From the NCBI GenBank assembly GCA_028532985.1, contig JANCIK010000005.1, positions 1,866,501-1,930,500 of the forward strand: a stretch of DNA of 64,000 nt, given 5' to 3'. Positions 12,327 to 23,189 of this stretch are shown one piece after another (within the stretch, counting starts at the first letter, position 1; each line of letters begins with the position of its first letter). This DNA comes from Stropharia rugosoannulata (lineage: Eukaryota > Basidiomycota > Agaricomycetes > Agaricales > Strophariaceae). The translations under genes were made by a program, and so were the position numbers. Below the pieces are notes generated by a model. The model saw only the letters and a list, made by a program, of their open reading frames with translations. It was not told the DNA's origin and did no database searches.

Positions 12327-13317
12327 TGCGATTGAAAGTGAAATCGATTTCGTGGCTTCGTTTCTTTGATACGTTTGGTTTGCCTGAGGCTGGATGTGCT
12401 GGGCGAGAAGCGGTTGGCTGATATCTGTGGTTATACCCTAGGCGCCTCTTTCATATACTTTCCATCCTCATGATCATACTTGCTCATTACGCGCCATACC
12501 CCACATTACCTGTGCAGGACACTATTCACTGACAAAAACCTGGAACGCGGTTTGTTTCGCCGCACAGTGCGCACAGAAGCACACGGGGCGGGGGCAGCAC
12601 AGCATCGGTGGTAGTGATCGGTATGACGGGATGCTCGAAGTTCGCGCTAACATTAAATGGTCTAGGAAATGGAATTTGAATAATCCATATGGCTGCAATA
12701 AGAACAAATAGTGCGTACCTCATTAGCTTTAGCAAACCTTGCGCGTCAAAGGTGCGTGTGTTATTTGAACTTGATGTAATCTCAGCTCGCCAACAAATAC
12801 TAATTGAAAGGGTACGCATATAATGCTCACGCTATACAATTTTACTCGAACAAAGCAACTTGGTAGGTAAGTACTCAGGATTTGCAAAAGCTGAAAAGTC
12901 TCAATCACTGCCCATCACTGCGTTGAAGCACTCTTGGCGACTGGGATACACAGGAGTGGCTCGTAAGTCTCGGATATTCTTCCATCCGATAATTGCAGGT
13001 AGAGAGGCGGGCTAGAGGAGTTTCATCCATGCAGCAGTAGTAGTACAGGTTGACTCGTGCAAACAGGACAAAAACAGGATGACTATCATCCTCACACCGT
13101 TTGATGCGGCTGTGCAGGACGGCTCTTAGATGGTGCATCACCGCCCCGGCGCTACTGGACCGTCATTCAGGCCTGTTGAAGGCGTACGTACAACTACAAA
13201 CATATAAAAGGTTGGTTTGCAGAGTGGTTAGGACCATATTCCAGCTCTTCCAGCACAAGCAAAGCAACAATCAGCTGCTCTTTATTTGCTATTTTTCTTA
13301 TCACTTTATACTACACA
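12327..13317. other. Divergent promoter region between small secreted copies 2 and 3
   Basis: A 991-bp head-to-head spacer, so both promoters lie here. A GGTATAACC TATA-like word sits about 107-115 bases before the copy 2 ATG on the minus strand (12432-12441), and the stronger TATAAAAGGTTG lies before copy 3. Short ORFs in the spacer have no features of real genes. Confidence 0.5.
13203..13214 (+). promoter_or_regulatory. TATA-type core promoter of small secreted copy 3
   Basis: The sequence TATAAAAGGTTG lies 104 bases before the ATG at 13318. It matches the copy 1 promoter word in all 12 bases. Confidence 0.6.
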
Positions 13318-13902
13318 ATGAAGTTCGCCGCTGCCACTGCTGTCTCTGCCGCCTTGCTCTCCCTCTCGAGCCTTGCCTCGGCCGCAGCCCTTGCCACACG
13401 CTCATGTCCGCAGGCTCTGCGCTTCGGACGCCTGAGCATTAGCCCGAGCACCGTCAGCCCAGGGGATGTAAGCCTCGTTTTTATTTCTCAATTTGAAACC
13501 TTAATATTTAATGCTGATGTACATAATTTTCAGACGCTCACCATTTCCGTGGACCTCACCTGCGCCGTACAAGATTTCGGCATCGTCCCCGAGTTCCTCG
13601 ATTACACGCTTGAAGTTCCCGCAGCAAGCAACAACGGGTTCGAGCAGCCCATAGTGCTCGCCCGGCGCGCTCTCCCGGCCGGGGCGCTTACCGACTCGTT
13701 CACTGTCCAGGTAAGCCTGAACTTTGAATTGCGAGTTCTGATAATATTAACCCAGCTGCTTTCGCAGGTCCCTCATGCATTCTACACTGCCGGCGCGCCG
13801 TACAACGTTATTCTGACTGACATCTACAACATCGTGGGTACCGACGGTAGCCCTGTCACTGTTAAAGGAGGCGTCTTGTCCCCCATCACTATCAATGCCT
13901 GA
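13318..13902 (+). CDS. Small secreted protein, copy 3
   Basis: Third member of the family, function unknown. Exons 13318-13467, 13534-13710 and 13768-13902 (150, 177, 135 bases) code 153 residues. The signal peptide is MKFAAATAVSAALLSLSSLA followed by an Ala-rich cleavage region and RSCPQALRFGR. The mature core has STVSPGDTLTISVDLTCAV, VPEFLDYTLEVPAASNNG, LARRALPAGALTDSFTVQ and a terminal KGGVLSPITINA. It is a full-length version, whereas divergent neighbour copy 2 has lost eight codons. Codon choice is C-rich and the promoter has a good TATA box; together these suggest high expression, which is an inference. A role as a surface or developmental protein is possible but not shown. Confidence 0.87.
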   Translation: MKFAAATAVSAALLSLSSLASAAALATRSCPQALRFGRLSISPSTVSPGDVSLVFISQFETLIFNADVHNFQTLTISVDLTCAVQDFGIVPEFLDYTLEVPAASNNGFEQPIVLARRALPAGALTDSFTVQVSLNFELRVLIILTQLLSQVPHAFYTAGAPYNVILTDIYNIVGTDGSPVTVKGGVLSPITINA

Positions 13903-14276
13903 ATGTTGCCTCGGAACGTAAACTTCTGTATCTTGCTGCTTTAATAGTGTAAATAGTTGTAAATTAATGATAAAACAATAATAAACTTATAATCTGACTA
14001 AATTCTATTGACTGCAGCAAGGTTGCAGTGACTTTACATTCATGTAGTACAACTTACGCTTGTCAGCTATTTTGGGAACGCCGCACCAAGATCACGCGGC
14101 GGCATTGACAGTTTTGCATGCATCTGCGGTGCATCGCAGATGTAGAGTACTATAACATCATCTCGTAGTCTTGTTTGCCATCCTGCCTCAGTCGACTACT
14201 TATGCAAGTCGAGTACATTCCTTAAGAGCTCGTCGAGATCAGTCATCGTCACTTCATCATCGCAAAATCATCCATA
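13903..14276. other. Intergenic region
   Basis: A 374-bp spacer. An AATAAT/AATAAACTTATAA stretch around 13975-13992 may carry the copy 3 polyadenylation signal. No ORF is supported. Confidence 0.4.
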
Positions 14277-17200
14277 ATGACTCGCAAGAAGCGGGGGAGC
14301 ACTAAAGTGAGTTCTATCACTCGCCTTGATCATGTAAAATGCTCCAACACAAGTGTGTCCGTACTAACCAAATGTTGAATAGCCAAAAAATACAAAGATC
14401 AGGGTGCCAAAGGCCTCTACTGAAAATGAAGGCTCTCAATTGAATGAAAGTGCAATGAAAGTACCTTTGGACAATACAAATGAAGTTCTAGAACAACATT
14501 CTCCGGCGGCACCGTTCCAAAGGTAAGCTTGCTATTGTTTAACTGTAATTTATCGCCATAACTATGGTCATTGGTAGTAGTCCTGGACCTCATGCATCGT
14601 CTGCTGGGTTCTTCCCAGGATCCAGCAATGTCGGTGTCAGTGGGAGTAGGTTCAACAATATACAGGGTAATCAATATAATGTCAATGTGACAATAAACGT
14701 TATAGGTAAACTCCGATGCGTCTCGAAGTTGCTATACTCTTTAACTGATTCTATATAGCAGGGAGCTCCGACACCAGTATTCCATTGATTAGAGAGGTAT
14801 GGACATGTTTGTCACACACTCATATACCGTTTAATTGAGGGAATATCTTCTCAGTCCGTTCAAGATCTCATGACAGCACTGCAATCTCACGCCGCTGCCA
14901 ATAGTACTACAGCGCAGCCTGCTGTTACTCGACTAACTAGTCCAGACAACGGCAAAGAGATATATGTGCGACAACTCTTGGTGAAAAAACGTGGAATTCC
15001 CCTATGGATTCCAGAGCCAGATAAGCTACTTCCTACAGCATACCGTCGGCATGGAATCAATATTGGCGACGTGGGCATCTTCACGCCATCTGGTGGTTTC
15101 TCATTCTTGTTCAACATTTGCAAGAGCGCAGACGACCCAATAAACCCACCTATCCTACCAGAAGACTTCTCACCAATCTATCTTTCGCCTCCACCTACGA
15201 GCAGACGCCAGGATACGGAATTCAAATCAAATAGCTACATTACAAGCAGTACAATTGAGCGTGTAGATAATGATACCCCTTTTCCGTAAGTTCACATTGA
15301 AAATTGCGGTCTTGTCAATTAAATTTCTTTTAGAGGGCTATCGTTCTGCACTTCTTCTGCTGAGGGTGCCATTTTAACTCTGCCAGAAGGCGCCATGTCT
15401 TTTGATTTAGAGAACGTACCACGTTTCCGTGCCTATGCAAAGGCTAACCTCGAGAAGTGGTATCGCTATGTCAATGGACCACTGCTGGGGCACGGTGCTA
15501 AAAACGGGGAAGTACACCTCGTAACAGGTTGCGACAAAACTCAAACCTGGGGTATGGCTGCTGTGGCAAATATGACGCAGCAAACACACAGCTTAAAGTT
15601 CCGGTCTCTCAAGGACTCTCTCAATCCTTCGAATACCCATCTGTACCGTTGGGAATATTCTGGACTCGCAGAAGCACGAGTGGGACCTGAGCCCTCTGAA
15701 ATTGAGCACCTACGTGATACTGGTTCGCCCGCCATAACTTCTGACGACGAATATTGCAACCAGTGCGTCTTTGTCCGCACACTGACTCTAACCTTCGACG
15801 ACGAGGTTTTTAAAGCCATTAATCGGGATATTGAAGTTAAACAAGAGGAACAATACCGCCAACAATTTGCATACAAAGGCGATAAAACATCTTCCAGCGG
15901 AGGGCACGTAGACGCAAGTACCCAAACAAGTGGCTCTGGTATTGATGAGGGCTCAAGCTCACCATCTAGTGCACAAGACAGCTCCTTACAGACAAATCTG
16001 GACCAGGGCCAGAGTACGGTGGGCCAGAGTACGGTTCCTCAGCTTAGAAGTGAACGTATCAGGACGTATGCATCTCCTACTGCTTCTGTAAGTTTTCCAC
16101 CTGCATCCAAGTAATTGACTCAAAATTGGATGTAGAAATTTCACCCCGCAGAGGCTGTAAATAAAGCACTTCTGGAGAGGGCACCCAAAAGTCGACTTGC
16201 CATTACGGAGGACTTTAATTGGTCTTGTGTGCTCACAGAGGTGATTTCATTTCCTGTACACTTCGGTACCTTCAGCATCTAATATTGTGGATTCAGCATG
16301 ACACAACCATGCCTGCGACCGATGATCTTATTGCCCGGGTCTTTGAAGCTCATGATATAAAGGAGGAAAACGGTAGGGCGCAAATACTACAATACCGTAT
16401 CCATAAATAAGCTTATTTTCCCTGGTAGGAGTTGTGTCCTTAGAACTGAAAGATGTAGATTTATTGAGAAAGCATAGCTCTCCCGGCATCATCGCCAAAG
16501 AAACTTTCGATCAGCGTGCGTCAATGATCATTCTCAAAAGTAAATTAATTATAATTTGAAGCTCTAGTCCTTCAAGGACGTTCTGCATCCCAAACTGAAC
16601 ACTGTGAACCATTGATCTACTCTGCTGATGATCTTGCTCCCCAATCACGTATGTATTAAATGAATGATTGGCGACTTTTGCTTATGCGTTTCCTAGCTGT
16701 ATCGGTTTCACCAGGTTCTTCTCCCCCACCCAGTCCCTATCAAAGTTTGCAGAGTTATCCCAGTTTGCCTTCAGGTACAAAGGAGTACATGGCTGAACCA
16801 TATCTGGAACAACCAGCAAATAGCGGCATGCATCAAATTAATGCTGGATATAATTACGATGGTACGAAAATAGAAACCCTTTGATATCTCTCTGTAGAAA
16901 ATATTCTGACGCTGTCTCATCGACAGGTCCCCAATATCCATGGCTAGTGTCCCTTTCTCATGATAAAAACATCTTTAGACCCAGTCCAGCGGGGAGCCTT
17001 TCAAGTTTTGGGAATTCTCCTCATTCAGCCTTGTCGCAGAATAGAGACTTCTTCCCCCCTGCTAATGGTAGGAAATACATGTCCAGCCTATAGTGGAAGA
17101 TGTCTTACCATATTTAGCAGGTGAACAGGGACAATGGGCTACCTCGGAAGTCGCTGTGGCGTCATCGACTGTCAGCATAGATATACATACTAGTTTTCCT

Positions 17201-17807
17201 CCCGCCTCTGCATACTTTGGAGAAGAAGACAGTCAATTCGCCTCTCAGTATATTCCAGAAAACATCCCTAGGCATTCGGACATCATGACCAACGATAAGC
17301 GGAATCTATTACATTTAATGGGCATCTTCATATCCAACGACCTAGACTCTACAGAGGTCTCGCGTCAATTCACGCAAGAGCTTTGTGATAGCTTAACTAA
17401 TAGCATCCATCCTGACATGAAGATGCAGAGTCTCATGGGGCGTCTGTGGGGAAGACCAACAAAGGCTAATGTATCATCTGAGGCTGGAATGGTACCCATT
17501 GAACACAGACGAAAAGTCGTGGCAAACTTTTTCTGTGAGCTTCGGGGAGTGTGTGGTGCCAGCTTCACTCGTAAAAATGGGCTCATAAGTACGAAATATA
17601 CCTGTTTAAAGTTGATTCTCTACTGATAGATACTTTTCAGACCACTACAAGGCACACCTTGGAATAACGGACAAGCATTGCAAATTCTGCGGCCAAGCAT
17701 TCACTACATCAGTAGGACGACACGAGAAAAAATGCAAACGAAACCCAGAATATTATGAGCAGAAGCAGACTTTGCCGATGCTTATGGCCCCTGGTCCAAT
17801 GTATTAA
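14277..17807 (+). CDS. Agaricomycete-type protein of unknown function with C-terminal zinc-finger region
   Basis: I recognise the family but no function is known to me. Short first exons encode a basic N-terminus (MTRKKRGSTK, exon 14277-14306) and then the word SRFNNIQGNQYNVNV, which recurs at the N-terminus of many Agaricomycete proteins. The central domain (about 14870-16110) has VRQLLVKKRGIPLWIPEP, INIGDVGIFTPSGGFSFLFN, the segment EGAILTLPEGA, WYRYVNGPLLGHG and LVTGCDKTQTWGMA. It is followed by a Ser/Gln-rich stretch. Reading continues through several small exons into a Pro/Ser-rich segment and two neighbouring zinc-finger-like units near the end: GASFTRKNGLINHYKAH and CKFCGQAFTTSVGRHEKKC. 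The last exon ends at TAA 17805-17807 within a 103-bp tandem duplication. Splice phases across 16130-16620 allow one gene, but a split into two genes (about 14277-16410 and about 16660-17807) is possible. It may be a nuclear regulator, by inference from the zinc-finger part only. Confidence 0.65.
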
Positions 17808-18536
17808 AAATTGGGCATAGATGTCCAATTAATGTCACATCATTGCTTGTGGCTTCATTATTCAAGAGCAAAATTTGCCGATGCTTATGGTGTTACGACT
17901 CGATCAATTAGTATGCTTTTTCTTATCTCATCTCTCCCCCCTTTAATTACTTAATCCCATTTCGTCATGAACCTCTTCGCACTCCATTGTCCTCAGAACA
18001 CCCCGACCTGCTAAGAGACCCTTGACTCATGTTGAGAGACTCTGACCTGCATCGAGATGCTCTATGGTCAAAGGACCTTTTTCTCTTGACTCCCTATGAT
18101 GCATTGCAGACTCATAACCACTGTTATGAGCCACTATATCTCTTTATGACTACTGTACATGATGGTGGACGCTCAGAAGTCTTTATTCTGACTAGGTACC
18201 TGACTCGACATAGACTACAATTATGACCCATACCTATAAGCCCTAGTACAAGTTAGTAGTTCAGTATTTAGTTCTCATTTTATCCTGTATTACTAGTTCT
18301 AATACAACTGATCTTGTATTGGGCCAATAGTGTGCAAAGGACAATCATGCTTATAGTCTTATTCTGGTAGTGAATGACTCTACAACAGCCCCTGCCGCTG
18401 GTAGAACTCGCTCCATTACAGCTTTCACTTCGTGAGTGTAACATATGGCCCCTGGTCCAATGTATTAAAAATTGGGCATAAACGTCCAATTAATGCCACA
18501 CAAGTCATTGCTTGTGGCTTCATTATTCAAGCATTT
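17771..18536. repeat. 103-bp tandem duplication, second unit interrupted by an LTR
   Basis: Unit A is 17771-17873. Unit B starts at 17874 with the same TTTGCCGATGCTTATGG, is interrupted at 17890, and resumes at 18449 through about 18533-18536. Both units include GGTCCAATGTATTAAAAATT and CATTGCTTGTGGCTTCATTA with a few substitutions. Unit A contains the last codons and the stop of the preceding gene. The order of events can be read off: tandem duplication first, then LTR insertion into unit B. Confidence 0.85.
17891..18443. mobile_element. Solo LTR (553 bp) with 5-bp target duplication
   Basis: The element starts TGTTACGACTC and ends GAGTGTAACA, giving the TG...CA ends and short inverted termini expected of an LTR. 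It is flanked by direct TATGG copies at 17886-17890 and 18444-18448. No internal retrotransposon coding region, primer-binding site or second LTR is found next to it, so it is a solo LTR left by recombination. It also fits neither a gene nor a DNA transposon (no transposase). Copia versus Gypsy class cannot be told from the LTR alone. Confidence 0.85.
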
Positions 18537-18950
18537 TCTCCGTCTATACGCTAGGCATTAAAACAGTCATTTTAGACGCTTTCTTTATGCTGCTTATGGG
18601 AACTATACCCATTTTTCTTGCCTACCGTGTCCTCCTTTGCCACCGCTTGACCTACCTTCCGTATAGATGAGATATCCATTCCTTAAATTGTTGCCCACCT
18701 ACTAGGTGTTAGGTCTACCAGCGTACACTATCGTACACAATTTTATGGACACTCTTAGATTGGGTTAACCTTTCAAAAAAAGCACTAGTACTAGCGATAT
18801 CCCAACCCCCACTAATATTTTCACATAAAAATTCAATCTGATCTACATATTCAATGACTTAACATATACATACTACGCATCTTTCCAACATCTTTCTCAA
18901 GTGCTTTGACTTACCTACTGCTCCCTTTAAGTAAATGTAAATCTTGTGTA
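18537..18950. other. AT-rich spacer between LTR locus and ALDH fragment
   Basis: No ORF is seen. It contains short self-complementary words such as CGTACACTATCGTACAC near 18721-18738. It could hold degraded transposon sequence, but nothing is recognisable. Confidence 0.35.
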
Positions 18951-19741
18951 ACATCTCGAGGAGTGGTGCGCGCCCGTCAGTGCTACGGACAAGGTAGCAG
19001 ATTGGCAGAAAGGCTGGAAACCAAAGGAGTTCCATGCCAAAGGCGCGCTGAATACGCCAGACTACGAACGCATAGTGACGGACGAACATTTCGTGCGTCT
19101 CAAGGGGCTGCTTGACCGTACCAAAGGCAAAATTGTAGTTGGCGGAGATATGCGCGCTGAGGAGCGGGGTATCGAGCCGACGGTAGTAATTAACGTGGAA
19201 CCGGGCGATGTTCTTCTCGAAGCGTATGTACCCTTTATTGTATTTGTTCTGTGTATGATACTGATCGCTGGGAACACCTTCAGGGAGCTCTTCGGTCCCA
19301 TTTTGCCCATCGTGGCTGTAGACAATGTTGACCAAGCGATTGACTACATCAACGACCAGTGAGTGACCATTTTGACATGAAATTGATCTTCAAGTGACCC
19401 GGACTAGTGACCATCCCCTTGTCCTGTACATGTTCACGACAGATGAGGCGACAAAGCAGAAGAGTATGTACCCTCCCCATGTTGAAAAGTTATTCCGCTG
19501 ATCATATACAGTCCTCAACAAAACTACGAGTGGGAACGTTTGCATTAATGAGACCTTTGGTCAGCTTGCGGGTGCGTTATTTCTCTGGTCACCGTCTCCC
19601 CGTGCTCATTGCCAAATGGTATTAGTTGATGCACTCCCATTCGGCGGCGTTGGCAAGTCGGGGTGTAAGTGCTCTTTCTTTAGTGGTTATTTGCCTCTTC
19701 CCATGTAAAGTGCTGGTTTCTTTTTCAGACCGGCGACAAGT
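18951..19741 (+). pseudogene. Rearranged fragment of the class-3 ALDH gene
   Basis: Two pieces of the ALDH gene at 9448-11417 are joined here. 18951-19019 matches 9757-9825, and 19024-19741 matches 10459 to about 11167. The parental 9826-10458 stretch (633 bp), which holds the end of exon 2, exon 3, the Rossmann-side TPWNYP motif, the ELGGKSP Glu and the catalytic Cys region, is missing. All introns in the second piece are kept, so it arose by DNA duplication and not through RNA. By eye about 145 bases (19081-19226) are identical to 10516-10661, so the event is recent. The start codon and the C-terminus are absent; after CGACAAG at 19740 the sequence diverges. A transcript could still be made, but an active dehydrogenase is ruled out. 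Confidence 0.92.
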
Positions 19742-20780
19742 TTGCAAACACCTACCTAGTGCCAGCAGTACTAGTGAGAACGCAACTTTCGACATCACAT
19801 CAGCCATCGAGAGTGGATATGGCTGATGTGACGCTTGCGGTTCTCGACCACCGTACACCACACTCAAACCATCATTACCGACATATTCAATGCAAAAGGA
19901 GTCAATGCCAATGCCGTGCAATCCAAGTGTACAAAAGTATCCAAGTATCCTACTGAGCGAGCAAGCAGACAAACCGAGCGTATGTATGTGTATGTATGTG
20001 TGTTGTATATCGTGTATAACATGACAAGCAGGACGAATGCGCACTCCTTTGAGAAGAGAGCCAAGTAAAACGAGAGCGAGGGCGAAAGCGGACGAGGAAC
20101 AAGAAACAAGCAATAGAGTACATAAGCGAGGAGAAAGCGAAGCTGTGCAGAAGAGAACATGTAGAAAACGCGAAGTCTTATAAGATCTAAACTCAACAAT
20201 ACGGTTCAGTGAAAGCATCGAGAAGAGACGAATTTAGTCTGGCAATGGATGTCATTCTGCGAGGGTGATGGTTGGCGGTGGTGGTGCACTGCGTGAAGGG
20301 ACTCCGCCGAAGGGAGTGTGCTGTTGCTGTGTGCTGTTGATGTGTATGTGCTGCTGCTGCGATCAATGACCTGAAATCTGAGATCTTGAGAGCTGTGCTG
20401 TGCAGCATCTGCGCTGCAAAGCATTGCAATACGCACTGAACGCCATGCAGCTGAACGCCATGCAAAGATCGCTCTGCTGCATAGCACCGGTGTGCGTACA
20501 GCAACTCCACCGTCACCGCTGTGCACCACATCCACCGGGCCCGTCCACAGTCCTACGCCGTGCAACAGGCCTCACCCAGACACCACCCACTCACAGTGTG
20601 CGCCATGACACGCCAAACACACCACACCGCCAGTGCACCGCCATCCGTCCAAGCTCGTAGTCGGTGCGTGTCAGCGCGTCTCTTCCGTCCGTCCAAGTCC
20701 CTTCCCAACACCCTACCCTCCAAAATCCCCCTAAAATTGCACCCACCACCAACCCCTTCCTAAGATGAGCCAAAGCAAAA
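19742..20780. other. Intergenic region with microsatellite-like stretches
   Basis: This follows the ALDH fragment breakpoint. It contains a TATG/TGTG repeat (about 19979-20010) and CTG/TGC-rich runs (about 20320-20480). Short ORFs in several frames exist, one with a coding-like stretch TIITDIFNAKGVNANA (about 19872-19919), but no gene model could be built. Confidence 0.4.
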
Positions 20781-23189
20781 TCACCTTCTCATTACTCTCT
20801 CCCGAATCTCCGCTCCTCTGAGCTTCGCAGTGAGGTACTCCACGCGGGCAGCATAGCGCGCCTCGAGCGCGGCGCGACGCGCGCGGATGTCTGCGAGCTC
20901 AGCCGCGCCGGCGTCGTGTCGGCTTCCACTCGTGTCGTAGGCGGGGGCGCTTCCACCTGTGGGAGACGCGTGGGCGCGCGTTCGCCCGGATGCGTGTGTG
21001 GACGCGCCCGTAGCAGCCGTATGCGTCGACGCGTCGTCAGGCCACGCGTACTCTTCGTAGCCAGCCCCGTAAGGGTAGCCAAAGTCGTCCTCATCGGCGT
21101 CCTCGTCCAGATAAGCCATCTCCTCGACACGCGCACGCGAACGGCCGCGCGAGGCGGATCGGCGCTCCCTGTCATTGTCTACCTTCTCATGCCTCTCCCT
21201 CGCCCCGTTAGCGTGACCATTGAACCGCTCCTTCTCGACGCGGCGCTTAGTAGGACTGCTCCGTGGGCTCAAGCCCCCTCCCGCACCAGCTATGGCCGGC
21301 TTCTTGCTGGGGCTCGCGCCCACCGCGTCTCTCTTGAGTGTGTCGCTCGATACGGATGCTGGTATTGATCTTAATGCGAATGTAGGTTCCAGCGTGCTCT
21401 TCTTACCCTTCTCCTTCTCCCCAGACGCAGTTGCAGAGCCCGACCCAGAACTAGAAGAAGCCCCAGCCGAGCGCGCACCAAGCCGGCGCAGGCCCAGGTG
21501 GCTTATGCTGCGCGCGAGGAGCTTCGCCTTCGCCTTCCCGCCCCTGCCCGCGTCCGGGTTCCCAGCCGCATTCACATCCGCTCCTACATTCGTACTCGCA
21601 CCCGTACTCGCGTTTGCACCAGCGCCAGCACCCCCATGCATGCCCTTATCGTAAGGCGGGCTCACGGGCGTGGCCGTCCCACTCCCCGAGCGCAGAATCG
21701 AACGCGCGCGCGAGAGGGATCTTTGGCTGTCGCCTTGCTTTTGCGCTTCCCCTTGTCCATGTGCATGGCTGCCTTGTCCAGGCACAGAGGTCACTGCATG
21801 TGACTGCGAATGGGAGTGACCTCCCTGCGCGCTCAAACCCGCAGGCGTCGGGGCGCGGGATGAAATGGAAAGCGAGAGCGAGGAGAAGGATGCTTTGCGC
21901 CGGATCGCGGCGGCAAGACCCGCGCCGAGGCCGAGGCCGGGGGAGTGGGGTTGAGTGTCTTTGCTTTCTTTGTCTTTCATGCTGGTGTAAGAAGCGCTGG
22001 TGTTAGTACTTGCAATAGTAGTGGGCGTCGAGCCCGATCCTGAGCCTGAGCCCGACGTCGACCGCGAGGCTGAGTGCGACGTGGAGATAAAGCCGAGGCG
22101 CGAGGTAGAGCGGGACGCGGCGGGAGGAGAAGCAGGAGTAAAGGGCGGGGTGACGGATTCGGATACGGCGATGCGGGGCGGGGCAGGGAACTGGGGCACG
22201 GAGCGCGTGGGGGCGAGTGCGGGCGGGTCGGACCGAGATGTTGATGAGGACGTAGGGGGAGGCGGGTGGGAGGACGATGAGGCGAACTGGGCATGCGACT
22301 TTGAGCGGGACGGGGTACGTGCATGTGAGTGGGTGGAGGAGGTTGGGGAGGGCGGAGGGCGGAGAAGGGCATGGTGGTCCGGGGCAGGGAGTGGTGCGGG
22401 GGGTACTCTGTGCGCGCGCCACTCGCGGCCCTCGAGCAGGACGGCGACGCTGGTGGGGGTGCGGGCGGGTAATCTCCGCGCGCGCTGACGATGGATGCGA
22501 CGGAGGGTGGACTGCTCGAGGTCAGCAAAGGCGGCTGCGAGCCTGGTGGCCTCGTCCTCTGTGGCGCGGATGGCGACGCGGATGGCGACGGGGTCGTCGA
22601 GGGCGGGATCGTCGTCGAATACGTCTGGGGGCTGTGAGTGTGCCTGGGAGGAGACGAGGGAGTTGGAATGTGAGTGTGTGCGGGAATGGGAGCGGCGGGA
22701 GAGGGAGCGGTGGACGGAGGAGGTGAAGACGGAGCTGGAGGGCGACGAGGCGGGGGCAGGGTATGTTATCCTGTGCTCCTCTGCCTCGGAGCTCCTGCGG
22801 GTGATGCGCGGTCGCTTGCCTGTCTCTGGCAGGTCGAGCACGGGTTTCCTGGGGGGCTTGCGGCCAGTCGCCTTGCGCAGGAGGCCCGCCACCGCCTGCG
22901 CCACTGCTGGCATCGGCCGCGGGGCGGGCTGTGGGGACGGGGGCGTCGGGGGGTCTACAAGAGATTAGATAAGAAATGCAGACAGTCAAGGCAACGCACT
23001 CTTGTGGGATTGTGGCTCGCCTGCTGCATGGAGCTCGAACAGGTTGCGCCGCAGCAGCCGGTACTCATCATCACTAAGCACTCATTAGTCCAGTCCCGCC
23101 GTCCTCGTCGGCCAGGCGACTTACTCAAGCAGGCCCTGCGCATTCGCGCGTCCGAGATCGTCCAGCCTGTGCGCGAGCCCAGTCGACAT
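20781..23189 (-). CDS. Large disordered Ser/Arg/Ala-rich protein, conserved N-terminus
   Basis: Function unknown. Exons in coding order are 23189-23125, 23073-23000 and 22954-20781 (65, 74, 2174 bases), giving 770 residues; the third exon alone contains a 710-residue ORF. The first two exons encode a short conserved-looking helix-rich part (MSTGLAHRLDDLGRANAQGL, then DDEYRLLRRNLFE). The middle is low-complexity, rich in Ser, Ala, Pro and Arg with many SxSxS and PPPTSS runs. Residues about 110-150 form a likely helix (DPVAIRVAIRATEDEATRLA). The C-terminus (DIRARRAALEARYAARVEYL) is a predicted coiled coil. Base composition is much more GC-rich than in its neighbours, so long open frames exist on both strands; they are shadows. 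A scaffold or signalling adaptor role is only a guess. Confidence 0.75.

Noticed and set aside
18537..18950. Possible MITE or second LTR beside the ALDH fragment
   Set aside because: Only a short palindrome-like word is visible, with no paired terminal repeats and no target duplication.
19759..20068. Short ORFs after the ALDH fragment, one with TIITDIFNAKGVNANA
   Set aside because: No start, no splice pattern and no family match; the region follows a rearrangement breakpoint. It could be a remnant, but that cannot be shown.
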